Part shown: positions 1 through 8,343 of the stretch, one piece after another
Position numbering within the stretch: the stretch's first letter is position 1
Layout of the letters: the number at the start of each line of letters is the position of its first letter
Assembly: GCF_020103725.1 (NCBI RefSeq)
Contig: NZ_JAHXBG010000005.1
Span: 310,001-374,000 of the forward strand
Length of the DNA stretch: 64,000 nt
Direction of reading: 5' to 3'
Origin: Hyalangium gracile
GTDB taxonomy: Bacteria; Myxococcota; Myxococcia; Myxococcales; Myxococcaceae
Made by a program: the position numbers and the translations under genes
The notes under the pieces: generated by a model
Database searches by the model: none
What the model saw: only the letters and a program-made list of their open reading frames with translations
What the model was told of the DNA's origin: nothing

Positions 1-1
1 G

Positions 2-1432
2 ACCGGCTACCGCGTCGCGCTGCCCCTGTCCGCGGTGCACCAGCGCGTGCGAGCCGCCGACGTGGTGTACGTGGGCGACTACCACACCCTGCCGCTGGCC
101 CAGGAGACGTACCTGGGCCTGGTGGAGCGGGCCCTGGAGTCGGGGCGCCGCGTCGTCCTCGCGCTCGAGTGCGTGGAGGGACGGCACCAGGCCTCCCTGG
201 ACGCCTACCTGACGGGCCGCCTGCCCGAGCGCGCCCTGTTGGAGCGGCTCGGCCGGGCTCCGGGACCGGGGCTCGATGGCTGGTCGGGCTTCCGTCCCCT
301 GCTCGCCTTCGCCCGACGCCACCGCCTGGAGGTGGTGGGCATCGATCGTCGGGCGCAGGGTAAGCGCTCGCTCGAGCTCCGGGACGCCTATGCGGCGGAG
401 CGCATCGCCCGGGCGGCGCGAGCGGAGGATCGGCCGCAGGTGATGGTCCTGGTGGGCCAGTACCACGTGGCACCTTGCCACCTGCCCGAGCAGGTGGAGC
501 GGGCGCTCGGAGAGTCGCACGCACGGCGCAGCCTGGTGGTGTACCAGAACTGCGAGGGCGTCTACTGGCGGCTGGCCCGCGAGGGTCGCGCCGGAGCGGT
601 GGAGGCGGTGGAGCTGGCGGATGGCTCGGTCTGCCTGCTCAACGCCTCGCCGGTGGTGTGCCAGCAGAGCTTCCTGGATTACCTGGAGGCCGAGGCCGGG
701 GACTCGCTGCTGCGAGATCGCAGCGCGGCGGACAGGTTCCGGGAGATGGCGAGCCTGATCGCGCGGCTCGCGGGCGTGCAGGTGGGCCGAGCGCTGGACG
801 AGGTGGAGGTGGCGACGGCGGCGGACGGGGATGTCCTGGCGCGCATCCAGCAGCGCGGACGCTTCACGCAGGTGGAGCTGGCGCAGCTGCGGCGGCACAT
901 CCTGTCGAGGGAGAGCAGCTACATCCCCCGAGCGCGGATGGCCTACCTGGCGTCACTGTCGTTGAACCACGCGGCGGAGGAGGCGGCGCACTTCGTGCGG
1001 CACTGCGCGGTGGGAGACGCGATGGAGGTGCCGCGGCGGGCATCGGACGCGTTCTACGCGCGGTGCATGGAGGAGGCGCTGGGCTTCTTCGGCTCGAAGC
1101 TGGTGAACCCGCGGCGGGGCTGCGCGGGGCTGGCGGAGTGGGCGCGGCGGGTGGCGCGGATGCGCGGCGTGGAGCGGCAGATCGCGGCCTTCGTGCTGGC
1201 GCACAAGGCGGCGGAGGTGGAGGGCCCGGACGAGGCGGTGAAGCTGCTGCCGCTGCGAAGGGATCGGCTCTTCCACGGCGTGAGCCATGCGCTGGGGTAC
1301 CTGCTGGGAGACGCGCTGTACCAGGCCTTCGACACGGGCCGGGTGGAGAAGGCGGACATCCGCGCCCTCTTCCGAGATCCGCTGCCGGACCCGCGGAGCA
1401 CCTACTTCCACTGGGTGCAGCGGCTGGGCTGA
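2..1432 (+). CDS. ChaN/TIKI-superfamily protein, 5' partial
   Basis: The frame is open from base 2, and residues before the first GTG (base 35) read as coding, so the true start probably lies upstream of the window. The N-terminal part carries a ChaN-like fold signature (VVYVGDYH, then an ALE strand and VVGID), typical of the haem-uptake/TIKI superfamily, whose GxxH and E positions line a metal or haem site. The remaining ~250 residues are helical and not recognised. A second VGQYHV motif near residue 150 supports the two-strand TIKI arrangement. No membrane anchor is visible in the part present. The family assignment is fairly sure; the substrate is not. Confidence 0.7.
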   Translation, partial: TGYRVALPLSAVHQRVRAADVVYVGDYHTLPLAQETYLGLVERALESGRRVVLALECVEGRHQASLDAYLTGRLPERALLERLGRAPGPGLDGWSGFRPLLAFARRHRLEVVGIDRRAQGKRSLELRDAYAAERIARAARAEDRPQVMVLVGQYHVAPCHLPEQVERALGESHARRSLVVYQNCEGVYWRLAREGRAGAVEAVELADGSVCLLNASPVVCQQSFLDYLEAEAGDSLLRDRSAADRFREMASLIARLAGVQVGRALDEVEVATAADGDVLARIQQRGRFTQVELAQLRRHILSRESSYIPRARMAYLASLSLNHAAEEAAHFVRHCAVGDAMEVPRRASDAFYARCMEEALGFFGSKLVNPRRGCAGLAEWARRVARMRGVERQIAAFVLAHKAAEVEGPDEAVKLLPLRRDRLFHGVSHALGYLLGDALYQAFDTGRVEKADIRALFRDPLPDPRSTYFHWVQRLG

Positions 1433-1468
1433 GCCTCGGCGGTACAGTGTGAGCCGCCACGCAGTGGC

Positions 1469-2014
1469 TCAGCGAGCCGACTTCGCGCGGGCGCTCCCTT
1501 TCTTGCGCGCCGCGCTCTTCTTCGTCGTCACGGCACGCCTGGTGGGCGCGCTCTTCTTCGGCGCAGCAGCCTTCTTCGGCGCCGCGGCCTTCTTCGCGGC
1601 CGGAGCCTTCGTGCGCGCCGGGGCCACCTTGGCAGCGGACGCCGCGCCGCTGGCGATCTGGTCCACGAGCTTCTTCGGGGCCACGGCGCGGTAGCTCTCG
1701 TCGACCCACTGGCGCAGCATCTCCATGGGGGGCTGCTCGCCCTTGGGGAAGCTGGCCGACACCCAGCCGCTCTTGCCCAGGCCGTACCCGGTGGGCGTGG
1801 CGAACGGCAGCATCAGGGCGGCGGCGTTGGAGTGAGGCAGCTTGACGGAGAGCCCGAGGCCTCCCTGCTCGTGTCCCATGAAGAGGAAGGCCTTGCCCTT
1901 CACCTTGAGGGCGCGGTGGCCCCACGGGAAGTCCTCGTGGGCACCGGGGAAGCCGAGCGCGAAGTCACGCAGGGCCAGCTCGTGCGGATTGTCCAGGCTC
2001 ATGGACTCAGACAT
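1469..2014 (-). CDS. MmcQ/YjbR-like protein with histone-H1-like basic tail
   Basis: Residues 1-120 match the MmcQ/YjbR (CyaY-like) fold: an FPGAHEDFPWGHRALKVKGK opening, then GWVSASF and a W-x-x-E-S-Y-R-A-V end. Family members are small, often annotated as DNA-binding proteins of unknown role. Residues ~125-181 are a Lys/Ala/Pro tail with AAPKK repeats, very like eukaryotic H1 C-tails and myxobacterial or chlamydial H1-like proteins. That suggests nucleic-acid binding by charge. The ATG is preceded by GAGGAG at good spacing. It converges on the ChaN-like gene with only ~36 bases between the stops. Confidence 0.8.
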   Translation of the reverse strand: MSESMSLDNPHELALRDFALGFPGAHEDFPWGHRALKVKGKAFLFMGHEQGGLGLSVKLPHSNAAALMLPFATPTGYGLGKSGWVSASFPKGEQPPMEMLRQWVDESYRAVAPKKLVDQIASGAASAAKVAPARTKAPAAKKAAAPKKAAAPKKSAPTRRAVTTKKSAARKKGSARAKSAR

Positions 2015-2049
2015 GGGGCTCCTCGGATCGAGCGACTTGGGGCGTGAGC

Positions 2050-3105
2050 CTATCTAGCGGGATTCTCCGCGTCGGGCGAGCCCCCACGGACGATCTGGAA
2101 CCGCAGGGACTGGGAGCGCAGGGACTCCGAGTCTCGATGACCCAGGACGTTGGGCACGTACCAGAAGGCACCTTCCGCGGTGAGGGCCCAGAGCTGGTAC
2201 TCGCCCACGGGGATGGCGGCGAGCGGCGTCAGCACCTGTCCCCCATCCGTGCCCACCGAGACCGCCTGGGCCTGCGGGACGACGAAGAGCTGGACGCTCG
2301 CCGCGGCGGCCTCGCGTGTCACATCGCCCTGGAGGACGGCGACGAAGGGCAGCGGGTTGAGGACGAGGGGCACGATGATGGAAGAGCCCCCGCCGTCCTC
2401 CGCGCCTGTCTGCCCCGGCCGAGGCACGAAGCGCAGGAAGAACTGGGGGAACAGCTCGGGGAGCCCGTCTCCGTTCAGATCGTCCGCGTTCCCATCCCCG
2501 TCGCTGTCCAGCAGGTGGACGAAGAAGCGTATCTCCTCGCCGCGCAGCAGGCCCAGGCCATCGGCCTCCACGGTGAGCGAGGTGAGTGCCAGCGGCGAGT
2601 CCGGCACCGACACCACGCCGCCATCGGTCCCCTCCCCTGTCACCCGGAAGGCTGGGGGCCCGTGGCGCATCCGACGCGTCAGCGCGAGCTCCTGCTCCAC
2701 GCGGCCCGACACCGGAACGTCCAGAGCCACCGCCGCCTCGGGGCGCCAGTCTCCGGCACCGGGCTGGGCGAGCACGTCCACAGAGAGGTCCACGTCCCCA
2801 TTCGCGTCCAGGAAGCCCCACAGCCGATAGGGACCGGGGAGAACCTCCGCGAACAGATAGCGGGAATCTCCCGAAGCCCACCGCAGCTCGGGAACAGCCG
2901 TGACATGGCGGGGAGCGGCCGGTCCGTTGGGAGGCTCCTCACCAGGGGCGAAGAGGAAGACGTAGGCATCGCCTCGAAGGGCGGTGGGCCCCTGTACCTG
3001 CCCCTCGACACGGCCGGAGGGCTTCCCGGGACCGGCCTGCTCCGGGCATCCGCTGAGCACCAGCAGACAGGCCAAGAGGAGGAGACGCGAGGAGTTCACG
3101 AGCAC
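2050..3105 (-). CDS. predicted lipoprotein, function unknown
   Basis: The N-terminus is a lipoprotein signal (LLLLACLLVLSGC), so the mature protein should be lipid-anchored at Cys ~19. It begins with GTG, and a second in-frame GTG two codons on is equally possible. The body is beta-rich; residues ~45-110 resemble a carboxypeptidase-regulatory or transthyretin-like beta-sandwich (YLFAEVLPGPYRLWGFLDAN). Two Asp-rich loops, DANGDVDLS and DSDGDGNADDLNGDG, resemble calcium-binding or dockerin-like loops. No catalytic motif is seen. An envelope-associated role is inferred from the signal only. Confidence 0.75.
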   Translation of the reverse strand: MLVNSSRLLLLACLLVLSGCPEQAGPGKPSGRVEGQVQGPTALRGDAYVFLFAPGEEPPNGPAAPRHVTAVPELRWASGDSRYLFAEVLPGPYRLWGFLDANGDVDLSVDVLAQPGAGDWRPEAAVALDVPVSGRVEQELALTRRMRHGPPAFRVTGEGTDGGVVSVPDSPLALTSLTVEADGLGLLRGEEIRFFVHLLDSDGDGNADDLNGDGLPELFPQFFLRFVPRPGQTGAEDGGGSSIIVPLVLNPLPFVAVLQGDVTREAAAASVQLFVVPQAQAVSVGTDGGQVLTPLAAIPVGEYQLWALTAEGAFWYVPNVLGHRDSESLRSQSLRFQIVRGGSPDAENPAR

Positions 3106-3163
3106 CCCCGTACTCTACTCCCGCCGGGAGCGCTCTCCGGTCCGACGAGCTCGATCCCCTCGC

Positions 3164-4225
3164 CTACGTGTACACCACGCAGCCGCGCTGCTCGAGCCGC
3201 TGGAACCACCCCGGAACGGACGCCAGCTTGTTCCACCGCAGGTCGAGCTTCTCCAGGTTCGGGAGCTCGCCGATGCTCGCGGGGAGCGTGCGCAGCTGAT
3301 TGCCCCGCAGATCGAGGAACGTCAGGCTCCTCAGCTGGCCTATCGACGCGGGCAGCGTGCTCAGCCGGTTGTTCCTCAAGTCGAGCTCCACCAGCCGTCC
3401 GAGGCCGCCCAGGGAGTCAGGGAGCGACGTCAGCTGGTTGTTCTCCAGGCTGAGCTTCCGGAGGCGCGTCAGCTGCCCCATGGACTCCGGCAGCGTGACC
3501 AGCGCGTTCTTCTTCAGATGGAGCTCCAGGAGGTTCTCCAGCCTGCCCAGCGAGGCCGGGAGCGCCTTCAGTCGGTTGTTGTACAGGCGCAGCTCGATGA
3601 GCGCACGCATCTCTCCCAGGCTCTCGGGGAGCGCCTCCAGCCGGTTGTCCGTGGCGTTGAGGTACTTCAATGCCTTCAGGTTCCCGAGCGACGCAGGGAG
3701 CTCCGTCAGCTGGTTGTCGCTCAGGTAGAGGTAGCCCGAGAGCCCCGTGAGCCTGCCAATCTCCTCGGGGACCGCGGCCAGCGCGTTGTGCCCCAGATCC
3801 AGCATCCGCAGCTTCGTCAGCGCTCCGATGCTCGCGGACAGGGAGCCGATGCGGTTCTCCCCGAGGTCCAGCGTCTCGAGCCCCGTCAGCTGCCACAGCG
3901 ACTCAGGCACCGACGTCAGGAGGTTCTTCCCCAGCCTCAGGTCCTCGAGCCAGCGCATCCGGCCCAGGAACTCTGGGATGGCCTCCAGGCGATTGCGGCG
4001 CGCATCCAGCCGCTTCAGGCCCTTCAACCGCTCCAGGGTGCTCGGGAGGGAGGTCAGCTGCGTGCCATCCGCGAAGAGCTGCTCGAGAGTCCCCAGCTCG
4101 CCCAGCCACTCTGGGAGCACCCCGAGCGGGTTGTCGTCGAGCAGGAGCTGTCTGAGCTGCGTCTGTTGCCTCAGGCTCTCCGGGAGAGCACCGAGCCCCT
4201 GTCCCGTCAGATCGAGAACGCTCAT
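3164..4225 (-). CDS. leucine-rich-repeat protein
   Basis: Almost the whole 353-residue protein consists of ~23-residue leucine-rich repeats of the plant/bacterial LPxxL type (LxxLPxSLGxLxxLxxLxLxxN), about 14 in a row, ending in a capping segment with GCVVYT. There is no signal peptide or membrane segment, so a cytoplasmic protein-interaction scaffold is likely. The ATG starts 9 bases after the stop of the methyltransferase gene, so the two are probably co-transcribed. The partner protein is unknown. Confidence 0.85.
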   Translation of the reverse strand: MSVLDLTGQGLGALPESLRQQTQLRQLLLDDNPLGVLPEWLGELGTLEQLFADGTQLTSLPSTLERLKGLKRLDARRNRLEAIPEFLGRMRWLEDLRLGKNLLTSVPESLWQLTGLETLDLGENRIGSLSASIGALTKLRMLDLGHNALAAVPEEIGRLTGLSGYLYLSDNQLTELPASLGNLKALKYLNATDNRLEALPESLGEMRALIELRLYNNRLKALPASLGRLENLLELHLKKNALVTLPESMGQLTRLRKLSLENNQLTSLPDSLGGLGRLVELDLRNNRLSTLPASIGQLRSLTFLDLRGNQLRTLPASIGELPNLEKLDLRWNKLASVPGWFQRLEQRGCVVYT

Positions 4226-4234
4226 GGGGAAGGC

Positions 4235-5026
4235 CTACCTCGCAGAGGGTTTCACGGCGCGCGTCGCGCAGAGGCTCGGCATGTACTCGGCGAGCTTGTC
4301 TCCCTCGATGTGCTTGTCCTCGTAGAAGCCCGCCAGCAGGAAGCCCGCGTCGAGCTGCCCGCCGATCTGGTCCTCCAGCGAGTGCGCCACGCACAGGGGC
4401 TCGCCCTTGTCCGTGTAACGTCGCCGCTCCTCGTCCGTGAGGCTCGTGAAGTCCGAGTAGGGCATCCGGTACTTGAGGCGCAGCACCCCCTCCCCCTCCA
4501 GCTCCGGATCGAACAGGAACATGATCGGGTTGCAGAACCCGGACAGCAGCACTCCTCCGGGACGCAGCACGCGGTAGGCCTCGCGCCAGACGCGCCGCAC
4601 GTCCTCCACGAAGCAGTTGGAGCACGGGTGGAAGATCAGATCGAAGCTCGCGTCCGGGAAGACGGACAGATCCCTCATGTCCCCCTCGACGAGCCGGATG
4701 TCCAGGCCCTCCCGCTCCGCCACCATCCGGTCCTGCCCGAGCTGGGCCGGCGAGTTGTCGAAGATCGTCACCCGAGCCCCCGCCGCCGCCAGCACTGGCC
4801 CCTGCTGCCCGCCCGCGCTCGCCAGGCCCAGCACCTCCTGGCCCTTCAGCGCTCCGAACCACTCGCGAGGCACTGGCTTGCGCGGCGTCAGCACCACGCT
4901 CCACTCCCCTCGACGCGCGGCGGCGATGACCTCCGGGCCCACCGGCCGCGTCCACATGTTCCCCCTGGCCACCTCGCCGTTCCAGGCCTCGCGGTTGTAC
5001 GCGCGTACGTCGACCTCAGTCGTCAT
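4235..5026 (-). CDS. class I SAM-dependent methyltransferase
   Basis: It has a Methyltransf_11/25-type Rossmann fold: motif [18 protein letters not shown], an acidic end of strand 2 (VTIFDNSP), [17 protein letters not shown], then [13 protein letters not shown]. The start used is ATG at 5026, which overlaps the stop of the upstream SDR gene by 11 bases; an ATG at 5050 would overlap more. Translational coupling with the SDR and closeness to the LRR gene suggest one operon. The substrate cannot be told from sequence. [11 protein letters not shown] after motif II is typical of the YcgJ/UbiE-like bacterial group. Confidence 0.85.
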   Translation of the reverse strand: MTTEVDVRAYNREAWNGEVARGNMWTRPVGPEVIAAARRGEWSVVLTPRKPVPREWFGALKGQEVLGLASAGGQQGPVLAAAGARVTIFDNSPAQLGQDRMVAEREGLDIRLVEGDMRDLSVFPDASFDLIFHPCSNCFVEDVRRVWREAYRVLRPGGVLLSGFCNPIMFLFDPELEGEGVLRLKYRMPYSDFTSLTDEERRRYTDKGEPLCVAHSLEDQIGGQLDAGFLLAGFYEDKHIEGDKLAEYMPSLCATRAVKPSAR

Positions 5027-5792
5027 GAAGCACCCTGCCTTCCATGCCACCAGCCACGGTGACGACCTCGCCCGTCACATGGCCTGAGATCCGATCGGAC
5101 GCGAGCGTCACGATGACTCGCGCCACATCCTCGGGCTGCCCCACCTTGCGCAGCGCCATCGTCCGCGTCACGCGCGCGAGGAACGCCGGGTCCTGGAGCT
5201 TCGCCCGGTTGCGGTCCACCTCCGTCCACCCCGGGCACACCACGTTCACCCGAGCCATCGGAGCAATGCGCCCCAGCTCATTCTTCAGGCTCCTCAGGAA
5301 GCCGCTCGCCAGCGCCCCCTTGGCGGCCGCGTAGTCCGAGTGTCCCGCCTCACCGAAGAGCCCCGCCGTGGAGCTGACCAGCACCAGGCTGCCCGTCCCG
5401 GTCGTCTCCACATGCCGCAGGAAGGCCCGGCACGAGAGGAACACGCTGTCCAGGTTCTCCGCGAGCGTCCGGCGCCACCGCTCCAGGGACATCCGCCACA
5501 CCGGCTCGTCCGGCGGCGGCCAGTGCCCCGCGTTGGCCACCAGCACGTCCAACCGCCCGAGCGCCTTCACCGCCTCGGGGATGAGCGCGTCCACCTCGGC
5601 CTCGGCCGTGAGGTCCGCGCGCAGCGCCACACCGCCCACCTCGGCGGCCAGCGCCCGTGCCGGCTCCTCCTTCGTCCGGTAGTGCACCGCCACCCGCGCG
5701 CCCTCCTCCGCGAACGCGCGCACCGTGGCGCTGCCAATCCCTCCCGCGCCCCCCGTCACCAGAATGCCCTGGCCCTTCAGTCCTGTATCCAT
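5016..5792 (-). CDS. short-chain dehydrogenase/reductase
   Basis: It is a classical SDR of 258 residues. TGGAGGIG at 13-20 binds the nucleotide, NAG is at 87-89, and the catalytic Ser is at 140/141 with Tyr154 and Lys158 in YAAAK. The end ([14 protein letters not shown]) is typical of the FabG-like branch. NADP use is plausible because the second strand ends in HYRTKEE. It is first in a probable three-gene unit with the methyltransferase and LRR protein. Substrate unknown. Confidence 0.88.
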   Translation of the reverse strand: MDTGLKGQGILVTGGAGGIGSATVRAFAEEGARVAVHYRTKEEPARALAAEVGGVALRADLTAEAEVDALIPEAVKALGRLDVLVANAGHWPPPDEPVWRMSLERWRRTLAENLDSVFLSCRAFLRHVETTGTGSLVLVSSTAGLFGEAGHSDYAAAKGALASGFLRSLKNELGRIAPMARVNVVCPGWTEVDRNRAKLQDPAFLARVTRTMALRKVGQPEDVARVIVTLASDRISGHVTGEVVTVAGGMEGRVLHDD

Positions 5793-5838
5793 GAGCGCGC
5801 GAGGATAACGTCTTCCCTCGCGGCGACGGGCACCATCC

Positions 5839-6666
5839 TTACGTCAGGCGCAGGATCTTCCTCGCCTCCTGCGGCGTGGCCAGCGTGCGGCCCTTGGCCT
5901 TGGCCAGCTTCGCGGCCTCGGCCACGAGCTCCCAGTTGCCCTTGGCCAGCACGCCCTTGGACACGTAGATGTTGTCCTCGAGCCCGACCCGGGCATTGCC
6001 GCCACGCTCCGCCGCATGCGCCACGAACGGGAGCTGGTGCCGCCCCACGCCCGCCACCGTCCACGTGCTCCCCTCCGGCAGCGACTTGATCATGAACTCC
6101 AGCGCGTCCACCCGCGCCGTCAGCGCCCCCGGCACTCCCAGCACGAAGTCATAGTGCGCCGGCAGATCGACCAGCCCCTCCTTCGCGAGGATGCTGGCCT
6201 CGTCGATCATCCCCACGTCGAAGCACTCGATCTCCGGCTTGAGGCCCAGGGCCCGGATGCGCCTGGCGATGTCTCGCACCAGCGGGCGCGGATTCCAGAA
6301 CACGTCCTGGCCGAAGTTCACCGTGCCCGTCGTCAGCGTGGCCATGTCCGGGCGATCCTCGCCCGTGAGCGTCAGGGGCCCGCAGCGCTCGTCCACCGTC
6401 ATGCCCACCGCGCCGCCGGTGGACGTCTGGATGAGGACGTCCGTGCGCTTGCGGATGGCCCGGATGGCCGCCCGGAACAGCTCCGCGTCCTGGGACGGCT
6501 TGCCGTCCGCCGTGCGCACGTGCAGGTGCACCATCGCCGCGCCGGCCTCGCGGCACTTCACCGCGTCCTCGGCGATCTCCTCGGCGGTGATGGGCAGGTA
6601 CGGCGTCTGCTCGCGGGTCGTCTCCGCGCCGACCATCGCGGCCGTGATGACCATGGGCGTGCTCAT
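5839..6666 (-). CDS. kce: 3-keto-5-aminohexanoate cleavage enzyme (BKACE family)
   Basis: It is a BKACE (DUF849) TIM-barrel enzyme of 275 residues. Kce condenses 5-amino-3-oxohexanoate with acetyl-CoA to give 3-aminobutyryl-CoA and acetoacetate. The zinc ligands are in place: His47 and His49 (MVHLHVR) and Glu230 (RVGLEDN), with Arg226 just before, matching the H-x-H / R-x3-E layout described for Kce. The start has AAAGGGGA ahead of it. It lies 18 bases after kal and closes the kamD-kamE-kal-kce operon, which makes the lysine-pathway role far more likely than other BKACE activities. Confidence 0.9.
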   Translation of the reverse strand: MSTPMVITAAMVGAETTREQTPYLPITAEEIAEDAVKCREAGAAMVHLHVRTADGKPSQDAELFRAAIRAIRKRTDVLIQTSTGGAVGMTVDERCGPLTLTGEDRPDMATLTTGTVNFGQDVFWNPRPLVRDIARRIRALGLKPEIECFDVGMIDEASILAKEGLVDLPAHYDFVLGVPGALTARVDALEFMIKSLPEGSTWTVAGVGRHQLPFVAHAAERGGNARVGLEDNIYVSKGVLAKGNWELVAEAAKLAKAKGRTLATPQEARKILRLT

Positions 6667-6684
6667 GACAGTCCCCTTTCTGGG

Positions 6685-7077
6685 TTACCGCTGGATGCGC
6701 TGCTTGTCCTTGGGGACGACGCAGGTGCCCGAAGCTCGGCACACCACCACCGGCTCGGACAAGAGGTCCGCCGCCGAATCGTTCACGTCCGTGCGCGGGC
6801 GGATCACCTTCCGGGCCTCGAAGCGCATCTTGCGCGACGTGTTGCCGACACTGACGATCTCCCCCTCCGCCTCGATGAAGTCCCCCGCGTACACCGGCGC
6901 CAGGAACTCCACCGAGTCATACGCGCGGAACAGCCCCTCGTCTCCGTCGTGCCGCACGCACAGCTCGGTGGCCACGTCGCCGAACAGCCCGAGCATCCGC
7001 GCCCCGTCCACCAGGTTGCCGCCGTAGTGCGCGTCATGGCTGCTCATGCGCAGCCGGATGATGGCCTTGGTGCTCAC
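6685..7077 (-). CDS. kal: 3-aminobutyryl-CoA ammonia-lyase
   Basis: This is a 130-residue single hot-dog-fold protein. It would deaminate L-3-aminobutyryl-CoA to crotonyl-CoA, the step after Kce. [18 protein letters not shown] is the family's opening, followed by [23 protein letters not shown], the usual hot-dog central strands. The start is GTG at 7077, sharing the four bases GTGA with the kamE stop. The same frame stays open upstream over kamE, but that part is a shadow of kamE. Its length agrees with known Kal proteins. Confidence 0.88.
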   Translation of the reverse strand: MSTKAIIRLRMSSHDAHYGGNLVDGARMLGLFGDVATELCVRHDGDEGLFRAYDSVEFLAPVYAGDFIEAEGEIVSVGNTSRKMRFEARKVIRPRTDVNDSAADLLSEPVVVCRASGTCVVPKDKQRIQR

Positions 7078-7859
7078 TTCGGTTCCCCCTGGTAGTGCGC
7101 GTTGGGATCTTCCCTGCCCATCTTCTTCAGCAGCGCGTGGACGATGAAGTTGGCCACGTCCGAGGGCTTGGTCCCCGGCCCGAAGCCCGCGTCGAAGCCC
7201 AGCTCCAGCGCCAGCTTGTGGTCCACGCGCGGCCCGCCCAACAGCAGGATCGTCTTGCCGTGGATGCCCTTGGCCTTGGCCGCCTCGATGAACTGGCGCG
7301 AGTTGTCCTTGTGCACGTCTCGCTGCGTGACGACCTGGCTGACCAGGATGGCGTCCGCGTTCTTCGCCATGGCCTTGGCGATCAGATCGTCGTTGGGCAC
7401 CTGGCTGCCCAGGTTGTACGCCTCGAACCACGGGTAGCGCTCCAGGCCGTAGTCGCCCGCGTAGCCCTTCATGTTGAGGATGGCGTCGATGCCCACCGTG
7501 TGCGTGTCCGTGCCCGTGCACGCGCCGAACACGACGATGCGCCGCGCCACCTTCTCCTGGATGAAGGTGTTGAGATCGTCGAACCCCATCTTCTTGATGA
7601 CCACCTCGGGGACGTCGATCTCGGCGTAGTCGATGTACATGCCCGAGCGGGCGTAGACGATGAAGAAGGTGTAGTTGTCCGCGGCGCGCTCGGCGGCGGC
7701 CACCTTCACGTCGGAGAAGCCCATCTTCTTCACGAACTGGGCGGCGGCCTCCTTGGCCTTCTCCGACAGAGGCACCGGGAGCGTGAACGAGAGCTGCACC
7801 ACCCCGTCGTCCCGGCGATCGCCGTAGGGGCGGATGATCTGCTTGGTCGGCTTCACCAT
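7074..7859 (-). CDS. kamE: lysine 5,6-aminomutase beta subunit
   Basis: This is the cobalamin-binding subunit of beta-lysine (D-lysine) 5,6-aminomutase, which moves an amino group in a radical reaction using adenosylcobalamin and PLP. DTHTVG at 118-123 is the B12 motif, with His120 as the expected cobalt ligand. Lys131 (NMKG) lies 11 residues later, the same spacing as His133 and Lys144 in the Clostridium sticklandii enzyme, where the lysine forms the PLP aldimine. The N-terminal ~85 residues are the small dimerisation domain. It overlaps kal (GTGA) and follows the secreted-protein gene by 4 bases. Confidence 0.93.
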   Translation of the reverse strand: MVKPTKQIIRPYGDRRDDGVVQLSFTLPVPLSEKAKEAAAQFVKKMGFSDVKVAAAERAADNYTFFIVYARSGMYIDYAEIDVPEVVIKKMGFDDLNTFIQEKVARRIVVFGACTGTDTHTVGIDAILNMKGYAGDYGLERYPWFEAYNLGSQVPNDDLIAKAMAKNADAILVSQVVTQRDVHKDNSRQFIEAAKAKGIHGKTILLLGGPRVDHKLALELGFDAGFGPGTKPSDVANFIVHALLKKMGREDPNAHYQGEPK

Positions 7860-7863
7860 GAGG

Positions 7864-8343
7864 CTACTTCCCCTTCGCGTACGAGACGCTCTGGGTGATC
7901 TTCTTCAGCACCGGCTCGAGCTCGTCCTTCTTCTTGTCGTCGCTGGAGAAGATGATGGACCACGTCGTCTTGCCGCTACACCCGATGTAGGTGACGGAGC
8001 GGACCTTGTTCGCGCCATCCTCGGTGGCGTTGTCCACGTTGACGCGCCGGGCGGCGGGGTTCTTGGCCAGCCTCAGCTTCTCCCAGCCCTCGGCGCCCAT
8101 GGCGGCCATCATCTTGTCCAGGCACACCTGGGCCTTCATCCCAGCCGTCTGCACGGCGCCCACGTCCAGCGTGAAGAAGGCCTCGCCAGTGGGCGACCGG
8201 AACTTCTCCGTGCCCTCGTGGGTGGAGCGCTCCCAGTCCGCGGGGACCTGCAGCGACAGCGTCTTCACCTGGTACTTCTTCATCTCCGCCGAGCCACCGC
8301 TGCTCGCGGCCAGGGCCACGGCCAACACCAGGGAACCAATCAT
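7864..8343 (-). CDS. small secreted protein inside the lysine operon
   Basis: This is a 159-residue protein with a probable Sec signal (MIGSLVLAVALAASSGGSA) and a beta-rich mature part. It contains LSLQVPADWE, FRSPTGEAFFTLDVG and YIGCSGKTTWSIIFSS, reminiscent of small periplasmic PsbP/DUF-type lipid- or ligand-binding folds, but no family is recognised with confidence. There are two cysteines (CLDKMM and GCSG). Its ATG shares ATGA with the kamD stop and its stop is 4 bases before kamE, so it is locked into this operon. Why an exported protein sits between two subunits of one cytoplasmic enzyme is unclear. Confidence 0.8.
   Translation of the reverse strand: MIGSLVLAVALAASSGGSAEMKKYQVKTLSLQVPADWERSTHEGTEKFRSPTGEAFFTLDVGAVQTAGMKAQVCLDKMMAAMGAEGWEKLRLAKNPAARRVNVDNATEDGANKVRSVTYIGCSGKTTWSIIFSSDDKKKDELEPVLKKITQSVSYAKGK

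Noticed and set aside
1456-1468. GCCAC-GCA-GTGGC stem as a bidirectional terminator between convergent genes
   Set aside because: Only five pairs, three-base loop and no T-run.
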